DNA of 64,000 bases from Tulasnella sp. 424. Its lineage: Eukaryota; Basidiomycota; Agaricomycetes; Cantharellales; Tulasnellaceae. Below are positions 52,924 through 64,000 of the stretch, in pieces. The stretch spans positions 1 to 64,000 of the forward strand of contig WSUB01000208.1 of the NCBI GenBank assembly GCA_019633425.1, given 5' to 3'. Each line of letters begins with the position of its first letter. Position 1 is the stretch's first letter. The notes beneath the pieces are model-generated. The model saw nothing but the letters and a program-made list of their open reading frames with translations, did no database searches and was not told the origin of the DNA. The position numbers and the translations under genes were made by a program.

Positions 52924-55900
52924 ATGAGGAGAGATGAAACCGAACCAGTCGTAAATGGACGCGATGGGGAACGACGGAGAACGTCGAGGGTAGTTAGCGG
53001 GCAAAGTACGCACACAGTGCAGGGTATGGATGGTAGCATCACCCCATCTTCAGAACTACTTCTGATCTGGTGTTACTATATAGTGGCCGAGGAAACGTCG
53101 TTTGCTGCCGAGTCGTCCTTTACCCGTGCACCGCTCAACACACGTTTGGTTGGACGTCAAGCTGGCTTGTCACCTGCACACGCCCCTAAGGGGAAGGGAA
53201 AAGAGAAGGAAGTAGAGCAAGCTTCCTTGAAAGGTGTGCCGCTCGAGGTGCAAGAGGCACTTGTACTTGAGGATCTACTCTACGTCTTGATGGTGCGACT
53301 CAACCTTGATGGTGCGAATGACATTCCCCTAATCGTTCTTCTACTGCAGGGTATTCCAGGAACATACATCACGGTTCACCCGTCATATGACCCCGAAGTT
53401 TCTGGGGATGGCGTTCAATATGCCCCAAATCCGTCCTTAGGTTAGCCCTCTCGATTTAAATAAACGTTCTTCGAGCCTAATCCATTCAAAGATCCTTCCC
53501 TTCGTGATCTGGTCCAGAGAATCCTGCCACTAGCAACTTATTACACCGCCATCTGCGCCTTCATCGAGAACCGCTCAGCTCTAGAATGTGGCCTCGTCAA
53601 CCATGCCCTCTGCGCTTCAATCCGCGAGATGCTTAACAAGGACTACCTCACCTTGCTGGCCCAACTAGAACATCAATTCAACACCGTACCGACATTCTCA
53701 CTCCAGAAACTCTGGTTCTATGTTCACCCTACTCTGCATACGTTGTCATTGATATGGAGTTTAACGGATGAGCTCACGAAGGCAGACTCATTGGGCGACG
53801 AGAATGAGGACGAATCGGATGAGGAAGTGGACGAAATCGACGCTATAGATGAAGAACTTGGGCTCGCTCTCGGAAAGAAGGGTAAACTCAAGGCTCTGGA
53901 TGTCTTGGACGATGCGGGAATCATCAAAGGAGGGGAGGTCGTTGCTGTTTTGTGGGAGAGGGTGACCAACATGAGCGGGTAAGTGTTTGTCCATTCATTG
54001 CCCGTAGTCCGTTTACTGATTATTCGTGCAGTGACCCTTCAGCCCACGAGTTATACCTCACCTTGTTTCGACAAGCATCTGCGCCCTATGCCGAGATGCT
54101 CCAAAGATGGATAACGACAGGCCAACTCAAAGACCCTCACCAAGAGTTCATGGTCCGGGAGAGCAAGGATATCACTCGTCAGATACTCGACCGGGACCAT
54201 ACGGACGATTACTGGGAGAGAAGATATGTTGTTAGTTACTCATCAAATTTTCGCGGCTTTCCTTCCCTAATTTTATTATTGTTACAGCTACGTGACGGAA
54301 CGACCGTGAAAGGCTCAGACCGCCAAGTTGGGGTGCCACGACCTAGGACGGAAGGTGGCCGTTTACCTGGAGGAGCCTGCATTCCGCCGCTGCTGGATGC
54401 TTGGAAGAAGAAAATCCTCCTAGCTGGGAAATACTTGAACGTGATACGGGAGTGTGGGATCGACATCCAGCAACCAACCCCCAAGTCCGACTCAGATGGT
54501 GATGGAAAAGGCAAAAAGCGAACGACTGGGGAGAAGGACGAAGAACCCCAGTCGAAGGACGAGGAGACCAAGTCGAAGGAGAAGACCAAGGAAGAGGACG
54601 AAACCAAGTCGAAGGAGAAGAACAGGGAGGATGACGAGCCCAAGTCGAAGCAGAGAAGCGAGAGGAATGAAGTTTTTCCGTTAGATGATGAGAGGTATAG
54701 TATCAAATTCGTAAGCACGATGCAGAGTTCATGCTTATATTCTCGGAACAGGTTCTATCAGGCAATAGAGGATGCCTATTCCTTCGCAAATCGCACCTTG
54801 CTCCGATTGCTTGTGAAAGACCAGGACCTTGTACCCCGGCTTCGGTATGGATATTGGCATATAACGTTCAGGAACCATTCTGAAGATCCACTCTCTCTAG
54901 GTCCCTCAAATACTACTTCTTCCTATCACATTCCGCTTACATCGGCGGGTTCTTCGAGACTGCTCGGGCCGAGTTCATTAAGCAAACGAAATACGCGTCG
55001 CTCAGCAAATTGCAGTCACTATTCGAACTTGCCCTAGCCAGTTCCTCCGGACCTCACGACGAGTCCTTCCGAGCAGACGTGAAACTCAAGCTTGACATGA
55101 GGTGGAGCTTATGGGATTATTTGGCCGACGTCCTTAGCGTCGAGGGCATGAATGGGGATGACGCTGGGCTTAATGCTGCTGGAAGGGACGGGAATCAAAC
55201 TGGGGACGAACGCAAATCTGGAAAGTCGAAGTCGTCGAAGGAGAAAGACGTCATGAACATGAACGGTACGTTTGATGCGTTGGACCTCAAGAAACATTGT
55301 AACATTGACCTGACCAACTTCCTCCAAAACAGTCATCGACGGTCTAACGCTGGACTACACAGTGAAATTCCCACTTTCATTGGTCATCTCGCGCAAAAAC
55401 ATCAACTACTATCAATGTCTATTCCGCTTTCTTCTTAACCTCAAGTACGCGGAGCAAGCCCTTACCGACATGTGGTCCGAGCACAAATGCGCACCTTGGT
55501 CGGTTTCGGCACCTCACCCAGAATTGGATCGGTGGAGGCTGAGGGTGATCATGCTCAGAACCAAGATGCTTTGGTTCGTCCAGCACGTTCTCGCCTTTGT
55601 TACCGGAGATGTCTTGGAGCCACGATGGCGAGGTCTGGAGAAGAAGTTGGAGAAGGCGGCAAAAGACGTGGAACGCGGGACCGTTGATCAACTCCTGGAG
55701 GATCATCTTGATTTCTTGAACTCGTGCATGAGTGCGTGCATGCTCACGATTCCAAAATTCGTCAAGGTACGGAATCGTAATGTAGGACGTCATCGTTCCC
55801 TCGCTGACCTCTGAACCATACTCCAATAGCATTACAGCCACCTTTTGCACACTTGCGTTCGGTATGCCGCATACACTTCTAAATGTACTCGAAGCTTGGA

Positions 55901-56169
55901 GCAAGGCGCCATTGCGATTGCCAACGGTGATACGGACCTCACGACGTCTCCGATGGAGAGACGTTGGGAGATGTTCATGAAGTTTGAGATCAACTTCAAC
56001 CATACGCTTAAGGTGAGTGCTGTAATCTGCCGCACGTGGAACTCACTTAGCTCATACTTTCTTTCTATCTTATTAGGCGTTTATTGATCTAGTTCATTAT
56101 AATGCTATGAGCGACGTCACCCTGCTTCCGTTGGTCCACCGGCTGAGCGGAGGTCGGCCAACGTTCTGA
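52924..56169 (+). CDS. Gamma-tubulin complex component 2 (GCP2/Spc97/Alp4)
   Basis: GCP2 is a spindle-pole-body protein of the gamma-tubulin small complex, needed for microtubule nucleation. Exons: 52924-53023, 53084-53292, 53350-53440, 53492-53978, 54032-54230, 54288-54694, 54752-54844, 54901-55265, 55333-55766, 55830-56012 and 56077-56169, giving about 886 aa, all in phase. The GRIP1 part is seen in VPLEVQEALVLEDLLYVLMG, RDLVQRILPLATYYTAI and LQKLWFYVHPTLHTL. GRIP2 is seen in LTLDYTVKFPLSLVISRKNI, YQCLFRFLL, MLWFVQHVL and HYSHLLHTC. The start at 52924 is the first in-frame ATG; the true N-terminus may be longer. A Lys/Glu-rich insert with about 15-residue repeats (ETKSKEKTKEEDETKSKEK) sits after DIQQPTP. 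The call rests on the LEDLLYVLMG block and the overall order; GCP3 fits less well. Confidence 0.9.
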
Positions 56170-56383
56170 GGATATCCTTGCTTTTGTCCTTTACTGTCGT
56201 TATTTCTTGTTGTAGCCGCGTATTTATGTATGTATAGCGGAAACCAGGTATATTGTAATACTAGAATATAATATACATCAGCTCAGCAGGGTGGTGATAT
56301 GCGTTCCAGAAGAACGAGAAAAACGGAGTGTGGTAAACGATGAGGAAAAGCGAAAGATGCAGGAAAGAAACCCGGTATATGCG

Positions 56384-57296
56384 TCATGTCTTGAATATTA
56401 CTATCAGAATGAGAAGGATGAAGATTAAGAGGCCAATCGTTACGGTTGAAGCTGCGGAAAGCATCCCGTCGTTAGTCGCAGATTTCTCGGCGATCGGGTA
56501 ACATTAAAATGACGTACCGTTTTCCCTCGTTCCACGAGCGAATCGATCAAGCCGTTGCCTCGCGTTTCCGAGTCGTCCCGCCGTGTGGTCCAGTCGGTGG
56601 TCAAGGTCTGTTAACAAGTCGTCGTGGACTTCAAGTTCATTCCCGATGTGGATCGTAATGTCTCGCTGGCGGTTTATGGACTGGGATAGAATATCAAGTC
56701 GAGAGTCTTGTTCTAAGTGCGGGCAAAAGATGTGCTAGTGAGTCGAGCAAGTCGTTGCCAGTGTGAAAAGGCCTTCACGGACCTTCCATCATTTGTTGCT
56801 GCTGTCCGAGGACTTCATGGGGATCCAAGTCCGAAGCGGGTTTGCCATCCGGGTCGTCGGTGTAAGGAGTGTCGACGGGGTCGCTTCCAGAGTACGTCGT
56901 TAGTAGCGGTGATTTAGGTGGGGGTGGAGGAAGGCTAGGACGTGCAGGAGGTGGCAAGCTGCGCAACGCAGGTGCTCAGCATATGTCATCTCTCACAGCA
57001 AAAATCACAAGAGAAACATACTCTTCGAAGTCCAACGGAAGCTCTCCTTCCAACATGCCCCTCATTCGCACCCATTGGGCTCGTAACGGCTTCGTGTGTT
57101 CGACGGCATCCGGCCCGCCGACGACGTTCTCGTACTCTTCGATCCCAGCTCGGAGTTGATCGAGATTGCGAGCAATTTGATTTAGTTGCTGACTTGAAGC
57201 GGTCAAATGTGGAGAGAGAGAGGCGAGCCTTTTGCGTTCAAGAACTAAAGTGTGGGTTCGTGAGGAAAGTTGGGATAATCGTGCCAGGTCCGTCAT
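56384..57296 (-). CDS. Syntaxin-8-like Qc SNARE (Syn8 family)
   Basis: A tail-anchored SNARE of the endosomal/vacuolar fusion type, 237 aa from exons (minus) 57296-57022, 56958-56783, 56712-56518 and 56451-56384. An N-terminal helical bundle (LARLSQLSSRTHTLVLERKR, then QLNQIARNLDQLRAGIEEYE) and a Pro-rich linker precede the SNARE motif, which starts RLDILSQSINRQRDITIHIG and runs through NELEVHDDLLTDLDHRLDHT. A single C-terminal transmembrane helix follows (TVTIGLLIFILLILIVIF). By comparison with syntaxin-8-like motifs (ELDEQNEIID), the central zero-layer Gln appears to be His here (ELEVHDDLLT). It converges with GCP2, with 214 bp between stop codons. Assignment to Syn8 rather than another Qc SNARE is inferred from the motif pattern. 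Confidence 0.82.
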
Positions 57297-58542
57297 GGTC
57301 GTAGTTTGGACCGAGCGATCTTGGGTGTTTGTTTGCCTTTGCTCTGTTGGAGTTTCCGACGCCTCCTACTACCCCTAGCGTCACAAATAATCGAAAATGT
57401 CCGGGACGGGATGTTTTGGGAAGCAGGAAGCGGAATACGGCCTAAGAGGTAGAGATAGGGAGCTGTCGAATGATGAAGAGGAGGACGAAAATATATATAT
57501 AGTATATTCTCACTCTATCCATTGATACATACAAAATCCGAACTTTACTGGGGGATTGGCTTGACGAGTCGGAGCTTGGTGGAGATCCAAAAGGGACCAA
57601 AACAAGGTCAAGACGGGGGTCAGTTCGGTCAATTAAAACCCCCTCTGACCCCACTCATTTGACTGACGGGTATTTACGGTAACACTGCTTGCGTGTCCAT
57701 CCAAGAACAGACACCTCCGCGCTCGATTCGTGTTTTGAATGAAGCGCTAGAACTAACATGGCCTACCTGACCGGGTTGAGCAGGAGTATTTTGCAGGGAA
57801 GGAGGGGAATCGATCGCGATATGTTTTCTCCTTCCCCCAGTCAAACTTTAGTAACATCCGAGTAGGGGCTTTGGTCAACCTTAACTTTCAGATACTTACA
57901 CCCGCATTGGTAGGGATATCCTCGCTCACAACGATTTCCCCTACTCGACGGTCTGCCTTGGGGTCGCAACAGCGGTTCATGTTCCCATTCCCGACATTTA
58001 TGGCACGGGCTCAGGCATCGCGGTCTTGCAGACTCCAACTATTCAGAGCTTAGACTCCAACCTGGGCCTTTGTTTGCGAGCTAGGGCATGAATCGTCACT
58101 CCTATCTAATAAAGCTCGCTGGCAGCACCGGACGCTCCAGCCCGAAGAAGCGACATCTCTCAGGACGAATAACCTCCGGAATTCCCCTCCCACCGCGGTG
58201 GACTGACGACGGTGCCACCACTGCACCAGTACCCCAGCGACTTGCTCCCGTTATTGGGAAATACTTCTCCCACAGCATCAAACTAGGTGGATCCACGAAC
58301 CACTCTCTCACCACGCGGCATCATCAACACGAGGGAAATCTTGCTAGTGTCGAAAGGAGGGCCGATCGGATGGAAGGTAGTCAGTTGATGATTGAGAAGT
58401 AACCATAGGAGTAACAAGAATGACCGAGGCGGGGCACCAGCATTGTAAACTAAGTAAAATTGATACATCGCATACATAGATACATGATTCAAGTGTAGAA
58501 ACAACAGAAAACCTTGCTCAAACTGGAATGTCCCCCGAAGCA
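57297..58542. other. Intergenic region, no gene found
   Basis: It holds the promoter of the SNARE gene and the 3' flank of the dispersed kinase-TPR gene. A short TA-rich run lies at about 57490-57510. The frames at 57871-58402 show no domain or splice pattern. Confidence 0.4.
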
Positions 58543-61041
58543 TCATTTGGCTTCTTCTCGGTTAGATAATTGTCGGAGTTCAGCAGCTTGGTCCGAATTG
58601 GAAGCTGCATTGTGATTATCTCCGATCTGTTCAAAGATTTCAGCAGCTTCGGTATACAGACGAATCGCGTCGCTGTGGTCCTCCTGATCGTGATGCACGC
58701 TGGCAAGGCGCGACAGAGCCCCGGCTCTCCCGGATCGGTCGCCGATGCTGGTAGAGATTTGCAAGGCTTCTGAAAGGAGCGTGATGGCCTGGCTGAACTC
58801 ACTTCGAAGTCGATGCACTTCAGCGAGACCTTGAAGAGCATCAGCTTTCCCAAGTTTGTGGCCAATTTCGGTGCGGATTTGTAGGTCCCCGGAGTAGAAT
58901 GTTATGGCCTGGCTGTACTCTCCCCGAGCCAGATGCACCTCAGCAAGACCCCAAAGAGCATCAGCTCTCCCTTGCCTGTTGCCGACATCGGTGTGGATTT
59001 CTAGGGCTTCCGAGTAGAACGTAATGGCCTGACTATGGTCATCCTGAAGTCGATACACCTCAGCGAGGCCCCAAAGAGCATCAGCTCTCCCTTGTCTGTC
59101 ACCGATGTCGGTGCGGATCTGTAGGGCTTCCGAATAGAATGTGATAGCCTGGCTGTACTTGTCCTGAGCGCGATGCACCTCAGCGAGACCCCAAAGCGCA
59201 GAGGCTCTCCCTGGTCTGTTACTGATGTCGGTGCAGATCTCTAGGGCTTCCGAGTAGAATGGAATGGCTTGGCTGTTCTTGTCCAGAAGCCGATGTACAT
59301 GCCCCAGCTGCACCAGGGCAGTCACCTTTCCTTCCCTATCACCGTTGTCCGTGTAACCACCCACAGCCTTGGTAAAGAAGTCCACTGCATTGGGGTGGTC
59401 ACCCTGCTGCTTGTGCATAACTCCCAGTTGCATAAGAAGCTCGGGAGAGTGAGCCCCGGAACCCGCCGTACCCGAGGTCCGTAGAGGGTTTGGAATAACC
59501 ATCGGCTGTATCGAAATCAATCAATTGCGTGTAATCGATCCTATTGAGCAATACTCACCATCCAGCTGATTGTATCTTGGCAATCCTCAGCCGTAGGCCG
59601 TTTGCTGGGGTCAATGCTCCAACACACAAGCATCAGGGAACAAAGCGCCTGAATCAACGACATGCGGGCGTCGCCGGTGATAGAGGGGAGATCTCCCTGG
59701 ACGACGCGCTTGATTACAATCGTGTCCTTGACGTTTTGAAACGGAATGAAGCCGGTCATGACCTACGTCGGAGTTTTTCTGAGCCTCGATTGCAGCTAGA
59801 TACTATTACGACTCTGACGTTACCTCGTATGCTACCCAGCCCAACGCCCAGATGTCGCTACAAAGGCCGGGTTCCTCCTCGTACAACAGCTCTGGAGCAG
59901 CCCAACGGAGCGTGTAATGATCTCCCGTAAGTGTTATGGTATTGGTGGCAGCACAGAACGTTGCTTCTAGCAAAAGCGCCGCCGGTAGTTTGTTTTCAGC
60001 CGGCTTCGTCTCCTTGTTGAGATCGTCGGTTTTTATATGACGGGCTGATCCGAAGTCGGTAACTACAGCGCGGCATTTTGAGTTTACCAGTATGTTTAGC
60101 TGAGAAGTATAAAAGAAAGTTTGCCTAGCGAGTCATCATGACGTTGATGGAACCTACCGATTTCAGGTCGCCATGGGATACGGGCGGCTGCCGGCTATGG
60201 AGGTACTCCACTCCATTCGACACGTCGAAAATCTAGAGCCCGAATTTTCAGACCTGGTTCGACGAAAAGTAGTTCGATCGTACCAGACAGATCCGTTCCG
60301 GGATTTCCCACTCAGCCGACGCGATAAAGTCCCTCAAGGTACCGTTTTCTTCCCAAGGAAAGACCAGCCACACAATATCCTTGGATAGGTCCTCCACGAA
60401 TCCTTCGAGCTCGATGATGTTTTCATTGGAAAGTCCGACCAAGAATTCCGCTTCTCTGACCGTCAACTGAACCGAGAAAAACAACCTTAGCACTGAAACC
60501 CCTACGCAATTGGAGGAAGTATTCTGACACCCATTACCCGCGCCATATTGTCCGAAATCTTCATCCTTTTCACAGCTACAGCCTATGAGATTAGGTTGAT
60601 GAGCGGCTCGACGCCCGGGCGATGGCTGGAGACGCTGAGCGGTACAGACCTTCCGCCGGCGAGAGGTTTCTCCAGCACTTTCGCCTGAGTAGGGAACTTC
60701 GTGTTTAGTGGCATCAGATTGGTCCGTTTTGTCTTTGCTACCTGAGGGAGAGGCCAGAAAGGCTTGTGAAACCGTCGCGTGGCCCCCCGAGATCTCGCGA
60801 GCCTCCTTAGGGAATTCGATGGAGGACTGGTCGATTCGCCATTTCGCAAGCTTCTCGAGCCTACCTCTCTGAGAGAACATGATTGTTTCAGCAAGCTGTT
60901 GGAGCTGCCATTTGAGACCTGAGAGCGACGTACCATATTGGCGCTTGGCTGGAATCTACTCGAGGAAGTGTCGGGGTTCGACGGTGGTCCAGGCAACCCA
61001 CCGGCACTAGGACCGGCTTCGTGGCTTCCGTCCTTTTGCAT
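58543..61041 (-). CDS. TKL-like protein kinase with C-terminal TPR array, dispersed copy
   Basis: A seventh member outside the array, 693 aa. Exons (minus): 61041-60934, 60868-60650, 60582-60529, 60466-60284, 60232-60158, 60099-59824, 59762-59559 and 59505-58543. The eight exons match the array genes in order and phase. Kinase features: ISGGHATV in place of a normal glycine loop, AVAVK (Lys114), LTVREA, HGDLKSLN, TDFGSAR and RWAAPELL. The kinase/TPR intron has a normal GTGAGT donor. The TPR exon holds seven 40-residue repeats with very regular spacers (GDRQGRADALWGLAEVHR), and it is 39 residues longer than in the array genes. Intron sequences do not match the array; exon borders do. It has no dead NADH dehydrogenase beside it. 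It may be close to the founder of the array. Confidence 0.87.
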
Positions 61042-61962
61042 TCAATGTTGTTATCGAGTGATGATAAGAGTCGGCGTTCTTTAACGGGGTTCTCAGGGGG
61101 AAAGCGGACGGAGTAACGATGGGGGACTTGAGTGAATCGTGGCAGAGGGTCTAAAGGACACACCACCCGGCGTTCCACCTCAACCTGCCTTCCTTTGCGT
61201 GTTGACCGGGCACGCCGCAAGTTCCTGCAGTTCGGGTGGTTCTAGACTCTACAAAATGTTCCTTGCAAGCGCGCGAGGGCGTTCGAGGTTCTATCGCTAA
61301 TCGCCATGCGCGAATCAACACGATCTCCCATGATCACGCGCCACCATCGCACTGCCTCATCGCACCACAGGAGACAAAGCAATGGTTTTAAATGCATCTC
61401 TCTGGTCTAGTTCATGTTTGCCGAGATCTACCAAGCAACGCCAGGAGTCTCTCGATCATATGTGCTAAACGCGCCCATAGTCACCTCAAAGTCAGCCACA
61501 CTCGCATTTCATGCAACCTACGGCCGCGCGTAATCAAGTTAATTAGAGTCTACCTACCTTTACCTAACGCCCCCCCAATCGTGTGCCCTTCCACGATGAA
61601 TACATCGACTTTCAATCCCCCTCAACAATCTCGACCGAGGGCCATGACGTCATGGCAACACTGCGCCGAGCCAGACTTGTCTCGGACCTCTTACCTTTCT
61701 TACCGTCTTCGAAACCCCCTCGCTCTCAGGAGGCGAAGAGATATGCTTTTCATCCGGAACATGCACGTGTCGAGGAGGAGGACGGGAGTCCTACGTGGCT
61801 ACGCACTCTCCGGTCTACCTGAAGCACTATCACGAGATTCTTGTTTGTCATCTAAGGGTACCGGTACGGGTTTCCATATAATTAGAGGAAGACGTGAGAT
61901 TAGTATCGCTCAAGGTTCCTCGGCCAACAAAAGGACGAGAGAAATATACTTTTAAACTGTAA
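61042..61962. other. Intergenic region between the dispersed kinase gene and the F-box gene
   Basis: No confident gene. A frame at 61652-61822 (MATLRRARLVSDLLPFLP) has coding-like composition, but no partner exon or known family. The longer frame at 61392-61955 overlaps it in another phase and is Arg/Ser-rich noise. Confidence 0.35.
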
Positions 61963-63480
61963 TTACAAATCTGGGTCGAGGTATTTTGCCAAGGAGGTCA
62001 CGCAACCATCTGACCGATTTCCTGGCTGCGACTGGACAATCTCCAACTCGGCCCCTTCCTCCATTAATTTGAACCACTGCTCAAACACATCTCTGTCCAA
62101 GACGGGCAAGCAAATCTCGACCTTGGCAAAGCTGAGTTTCGAGAGACCTTGAGTCTCTCTCTGCCTGAGGAACCAAAAGACAGTTTGCAAGATCGCGTGG
62201 CACTCCCAACAGCCCGCCTCCTGAGGGGATTTCAGCACCGAGAGGCGTGTCAGGTGGATCCAGAGCGGTTGGCCCGTCCCGCCTCCCATGGGACTGCAAA
62301 GGGAGAGGATGTTGATAGACGACGTCGGGATCTCAACCTCTTCCAGGTTTGGAAAGGCTTTGGAAAGGAAGACTCCGAATCGCGTTTGGGATGGGTTGTA
62401 ATCTTCTTGGGCTTCGATGGTTCGTTGGACGAGCTTGAGTGACCTGACCGAGGGGAACGCCAAGCGGTCTGCTTCTGCAATAGCAGTGTCTTTCCAGTCG
62501 ATGGCTGGTTCGGTGGAGAGCCAGTGTGGGATGTCCACTTTGACGAATTCCAACCGCGGGGCTTCGATGTTCAGGAGAAGATAAAGGAAGAGAGCGTTTT
62601 CAAGGCCCGTAACGGAGAGTCGAAGGAGTTCTGGAAGAGGGATGGGAAGAACTGGAGGGAGCTGCAGCACATCCCCAGGGTTAAGGAAGCGTTTTATCGC
62701 TTTTCCGAACAACTCCAACTCCGTGAGGCGCTCGCAAGACCTCAACATGTCCACGAGCACCGTATAGGGCCAAGCCCAGAAAGTGAACGTGGTAAGGCAC
62801 AGCCGTCTAATGGTGGAAAGACGACCAGCGTCCGTTTGGGTTGCGAGGCTGACGAGGGAGAGTGAACGAAGGTTGGGAGCTCCGGGGAGCAAAAGGATCG
62901 GTCGGGGTGGAAGCAGTTCCGATCGTCCCCGCACCCACACGTCGGCGCTCAAGGCGTGCAGTTGAGGCATATTCATGTTCCCCAAGTTTGATACTAGCTC
63001 CGTCCAGCTGGCCTCGCTTGGCAAAGCCAAACTCATCGTCAACGATCCGATCCGGTGGGAGGTGTACTGCAAAAGTCGGATGATGCCTCCAATCCGGCTT
63101 CGCATTTGCTTGACGACGCGCATAGTGATGTCGAGGCTCGCCTCTCCTGAACGGTTGACGCATGCCGCGGCGAGACTGTACGATGCCTCTGCGTCGTCTA
63201 TGAAGATGGTTTTCCATAACGAGGGAGAGGTTATGCATGTGTGGCGGAGGCCGGAGTTGACGTGACTGACGCGTATCAGTTGGTGGTAGTGTTTGACCCC
63301 CGGATTTGCTCTGTCTAGGAGTAGCTCGAGAATCAAGACCACTATTTCAGGAGGAAGTTGCAGGATTGGAGCTTCCGCTTTAGCGCTAGCGTTTGTCTGG
63401 GGAGCTGGTTTCCAGAAAAGACTGAGTACAGAGACCGCTGACAAATCAAGCGCAGCAGGCTCACCATCAACGGATAACAT
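61963..63480 (-). CDS. F-box protein with leucine-rich-repeat-like C-terminus
   Basis: A single-exon 505-aa protein. An F-box lies at about 40-95 (ILQLPPEIVVLILELLLDR, then HQLIRVSHVNSGLRHTCI and SPSLWKTIFI), followed by irregular leucine-rich segments (MPQLHALSADVW, APNLRSLSLVSL, RSLKLVQRT, PNLEEVEIPTS). Such proteins serve as substrate adaptors of SCF ubiquitin ligases and form a very large family in Agaricomycetes. I chose the ATG at 63480; the frame is open two codons further but has no upstream ATG. The leader contains no obvious intron. The target is unknown. Confidence 0.85.
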   Translation of the reverse strand: MLSVDGEPAALDLSAVSVLSLFWKPAPQTNASAKAEAPILQLPPEIVVLILELLLDRANPGVKHYHQLIRVSHVNSGLRHTCITSPSLWKTIFIDDAEASYSLAAACVNRSGEASLDITMRVVKQMRSRIGGIIRLLQYTSHRIGSLTMSLALPSEASWTELVSNLGNMNMPQLHALSADVWVRGRSELLPPRPILLLPGAPNLRSLSLVSLATQTDAGRLSTIRRLCLTTFTFWAWPYTVLVDMLRSCERLTELELFGKAIKRFLNPGDVLQLPPVLPIPLPELLRLSVTGLENALFLYLLLNIEAPRLEFVKVDIPHWLSTEPAIDWKDTAIAEADRLAFPSVRSLKLVQRTIEAQEDYNPSQTRFGVFLSKAFPNLEEVEIPTSSINILSLCSPMGGGTGQPLWIHLTRLSVLKSPQEAGCWECHAILQTVFWFLRQRETQGLSKLSFAKVEICLPVLDRDVFEQWFKLMEEGAELEIVQSQPGNRSDGCVTSLAKYLDPDL

Positions 63481-64000
63481 AGGCAAGATGAAGTGTAGGT
63501 ATTAAAAGATGGTATGGCTGAAGATAACTGTCGTAATATGTTGAACGAGCGCATTGGCAGGTGTAGGAAAAAAAGGAAAATGCCGTCCATACCAACGAAA
63601 GAAGGCCACGTGCCAAAGTTTGGGGGGGAGTATCCAGTACTTCCTCGCCTAGAGCTCAGGCAACACTAGTCCTCGTTGGTTTCTAATATAGTTCAGAAGT
63701 GTATTTGCTTCCCTGGACTCGTTCAAGTCCTCAATGGAGGTGCCGAGGCCGGAAGGAATTTGGTGTTCGAGTCCGGAAGCCTCCGAGACAAATCAATCCA
63801 AGCAACCCACAACAGAGCCTTCAATTTTCCTTTGGTTCTCCCCCGGCATCGCAAAGCATTGCCCTCCGGGCAGTCCTGGCCACAGCGACCCTAATTCGGA
63901 CCGATCATTTTCGCTGTGCGCTTTTCTACAGAACCCCCCTCTCCACAGACAACGCCGCACATACAAACATAACATAGTGGCTACATTTTATGCGCTTCAG
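63481..64000. other. Region upstream of the F-box gene, no gene found
   Basis: It holds the presumed F-box promoter. The plus-strand frames at 63676-63977 have no recognisable domain. A G-run lies at about 63622. Confidence 0.4.

Noticed and set aside
61392..61955. A 187-codon frame near the F-box gene
   Set aside because: Arg/Ser-rich composition, no family, and it conflicts with a better-looking short frame at 61652-61822.

Overview
The window reads as nuclear DNA of a filamentous basidiomycete, most likely an Agaricomycete. Genes are split by many 50-75 nt introns with GT(A/G)AGT-type donors and CTNAC branch sites. It has a five-enzyme AROM fusion, a single-exon F-box/leucine-rich protein and a tandem expansion of TKL-like kinases. 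Exon structures were worked out by hand from reading frame, splice signals and remembered family motifs; no alignment was run.

Left housekeeping block (1-16949): the 5' end of an alternative NADH dehydrogenase (minus, runs off the window); the AROM gene (plus, 6 exons, about 1619 aa); a gene-poor 2.4 kb gap; a divergent pair sharing about 210 bp of promoter (a CUE-domain ER membrane protein, minus, and a serine palmitoyltransferase small subunit, plus); and a 16-exon WDR59/Mtc5-like SEA/GATOR2-type WD40-RWD-zinc protein (minus).

Central array (about 17865-51130): six tandem units of about 4.5-6.2 kb. Each unit has one apparently complete 8-exon gene on the minus strand encoding a TKL-like kinase domain followed by seven 40-residue TPRs on a single last exon. 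Next to it, on the plus strand, lies a decayed copy of an NDE-type NADH dehydrogenase resembling the gene at the left edge. These decayed copies keep intron positions and share a nonsense codon, so the enzyme copy was probably dead before the block amplified. Several units also carry a second, collapsed half-unit (a TPR remnant plus a C-terminal NDE remnant), which gives a higher-order repeat. Five of the six kinase genes have a GC-AG intron exactly between the kinase and TPR parts.

Right block (51655-64000): a Prx5-type peroxiredoxin (minus), gamma-tubulin complex component 2 (plus), a syntaxin-8-like Qc SNARE (minus), a seventh dispersed kinase-TPR gene (minus, canonical GT donor, possibly close to the founder) and an F-box protein (minus).

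The most unusual content is the kinase-TPR/dead-NDE array: a birth-and-death family with mosaic copies, an extra low-complexity insert in the kinase N-lobe, and a possible splicing switch between kinase-only and kinase-TPR products.
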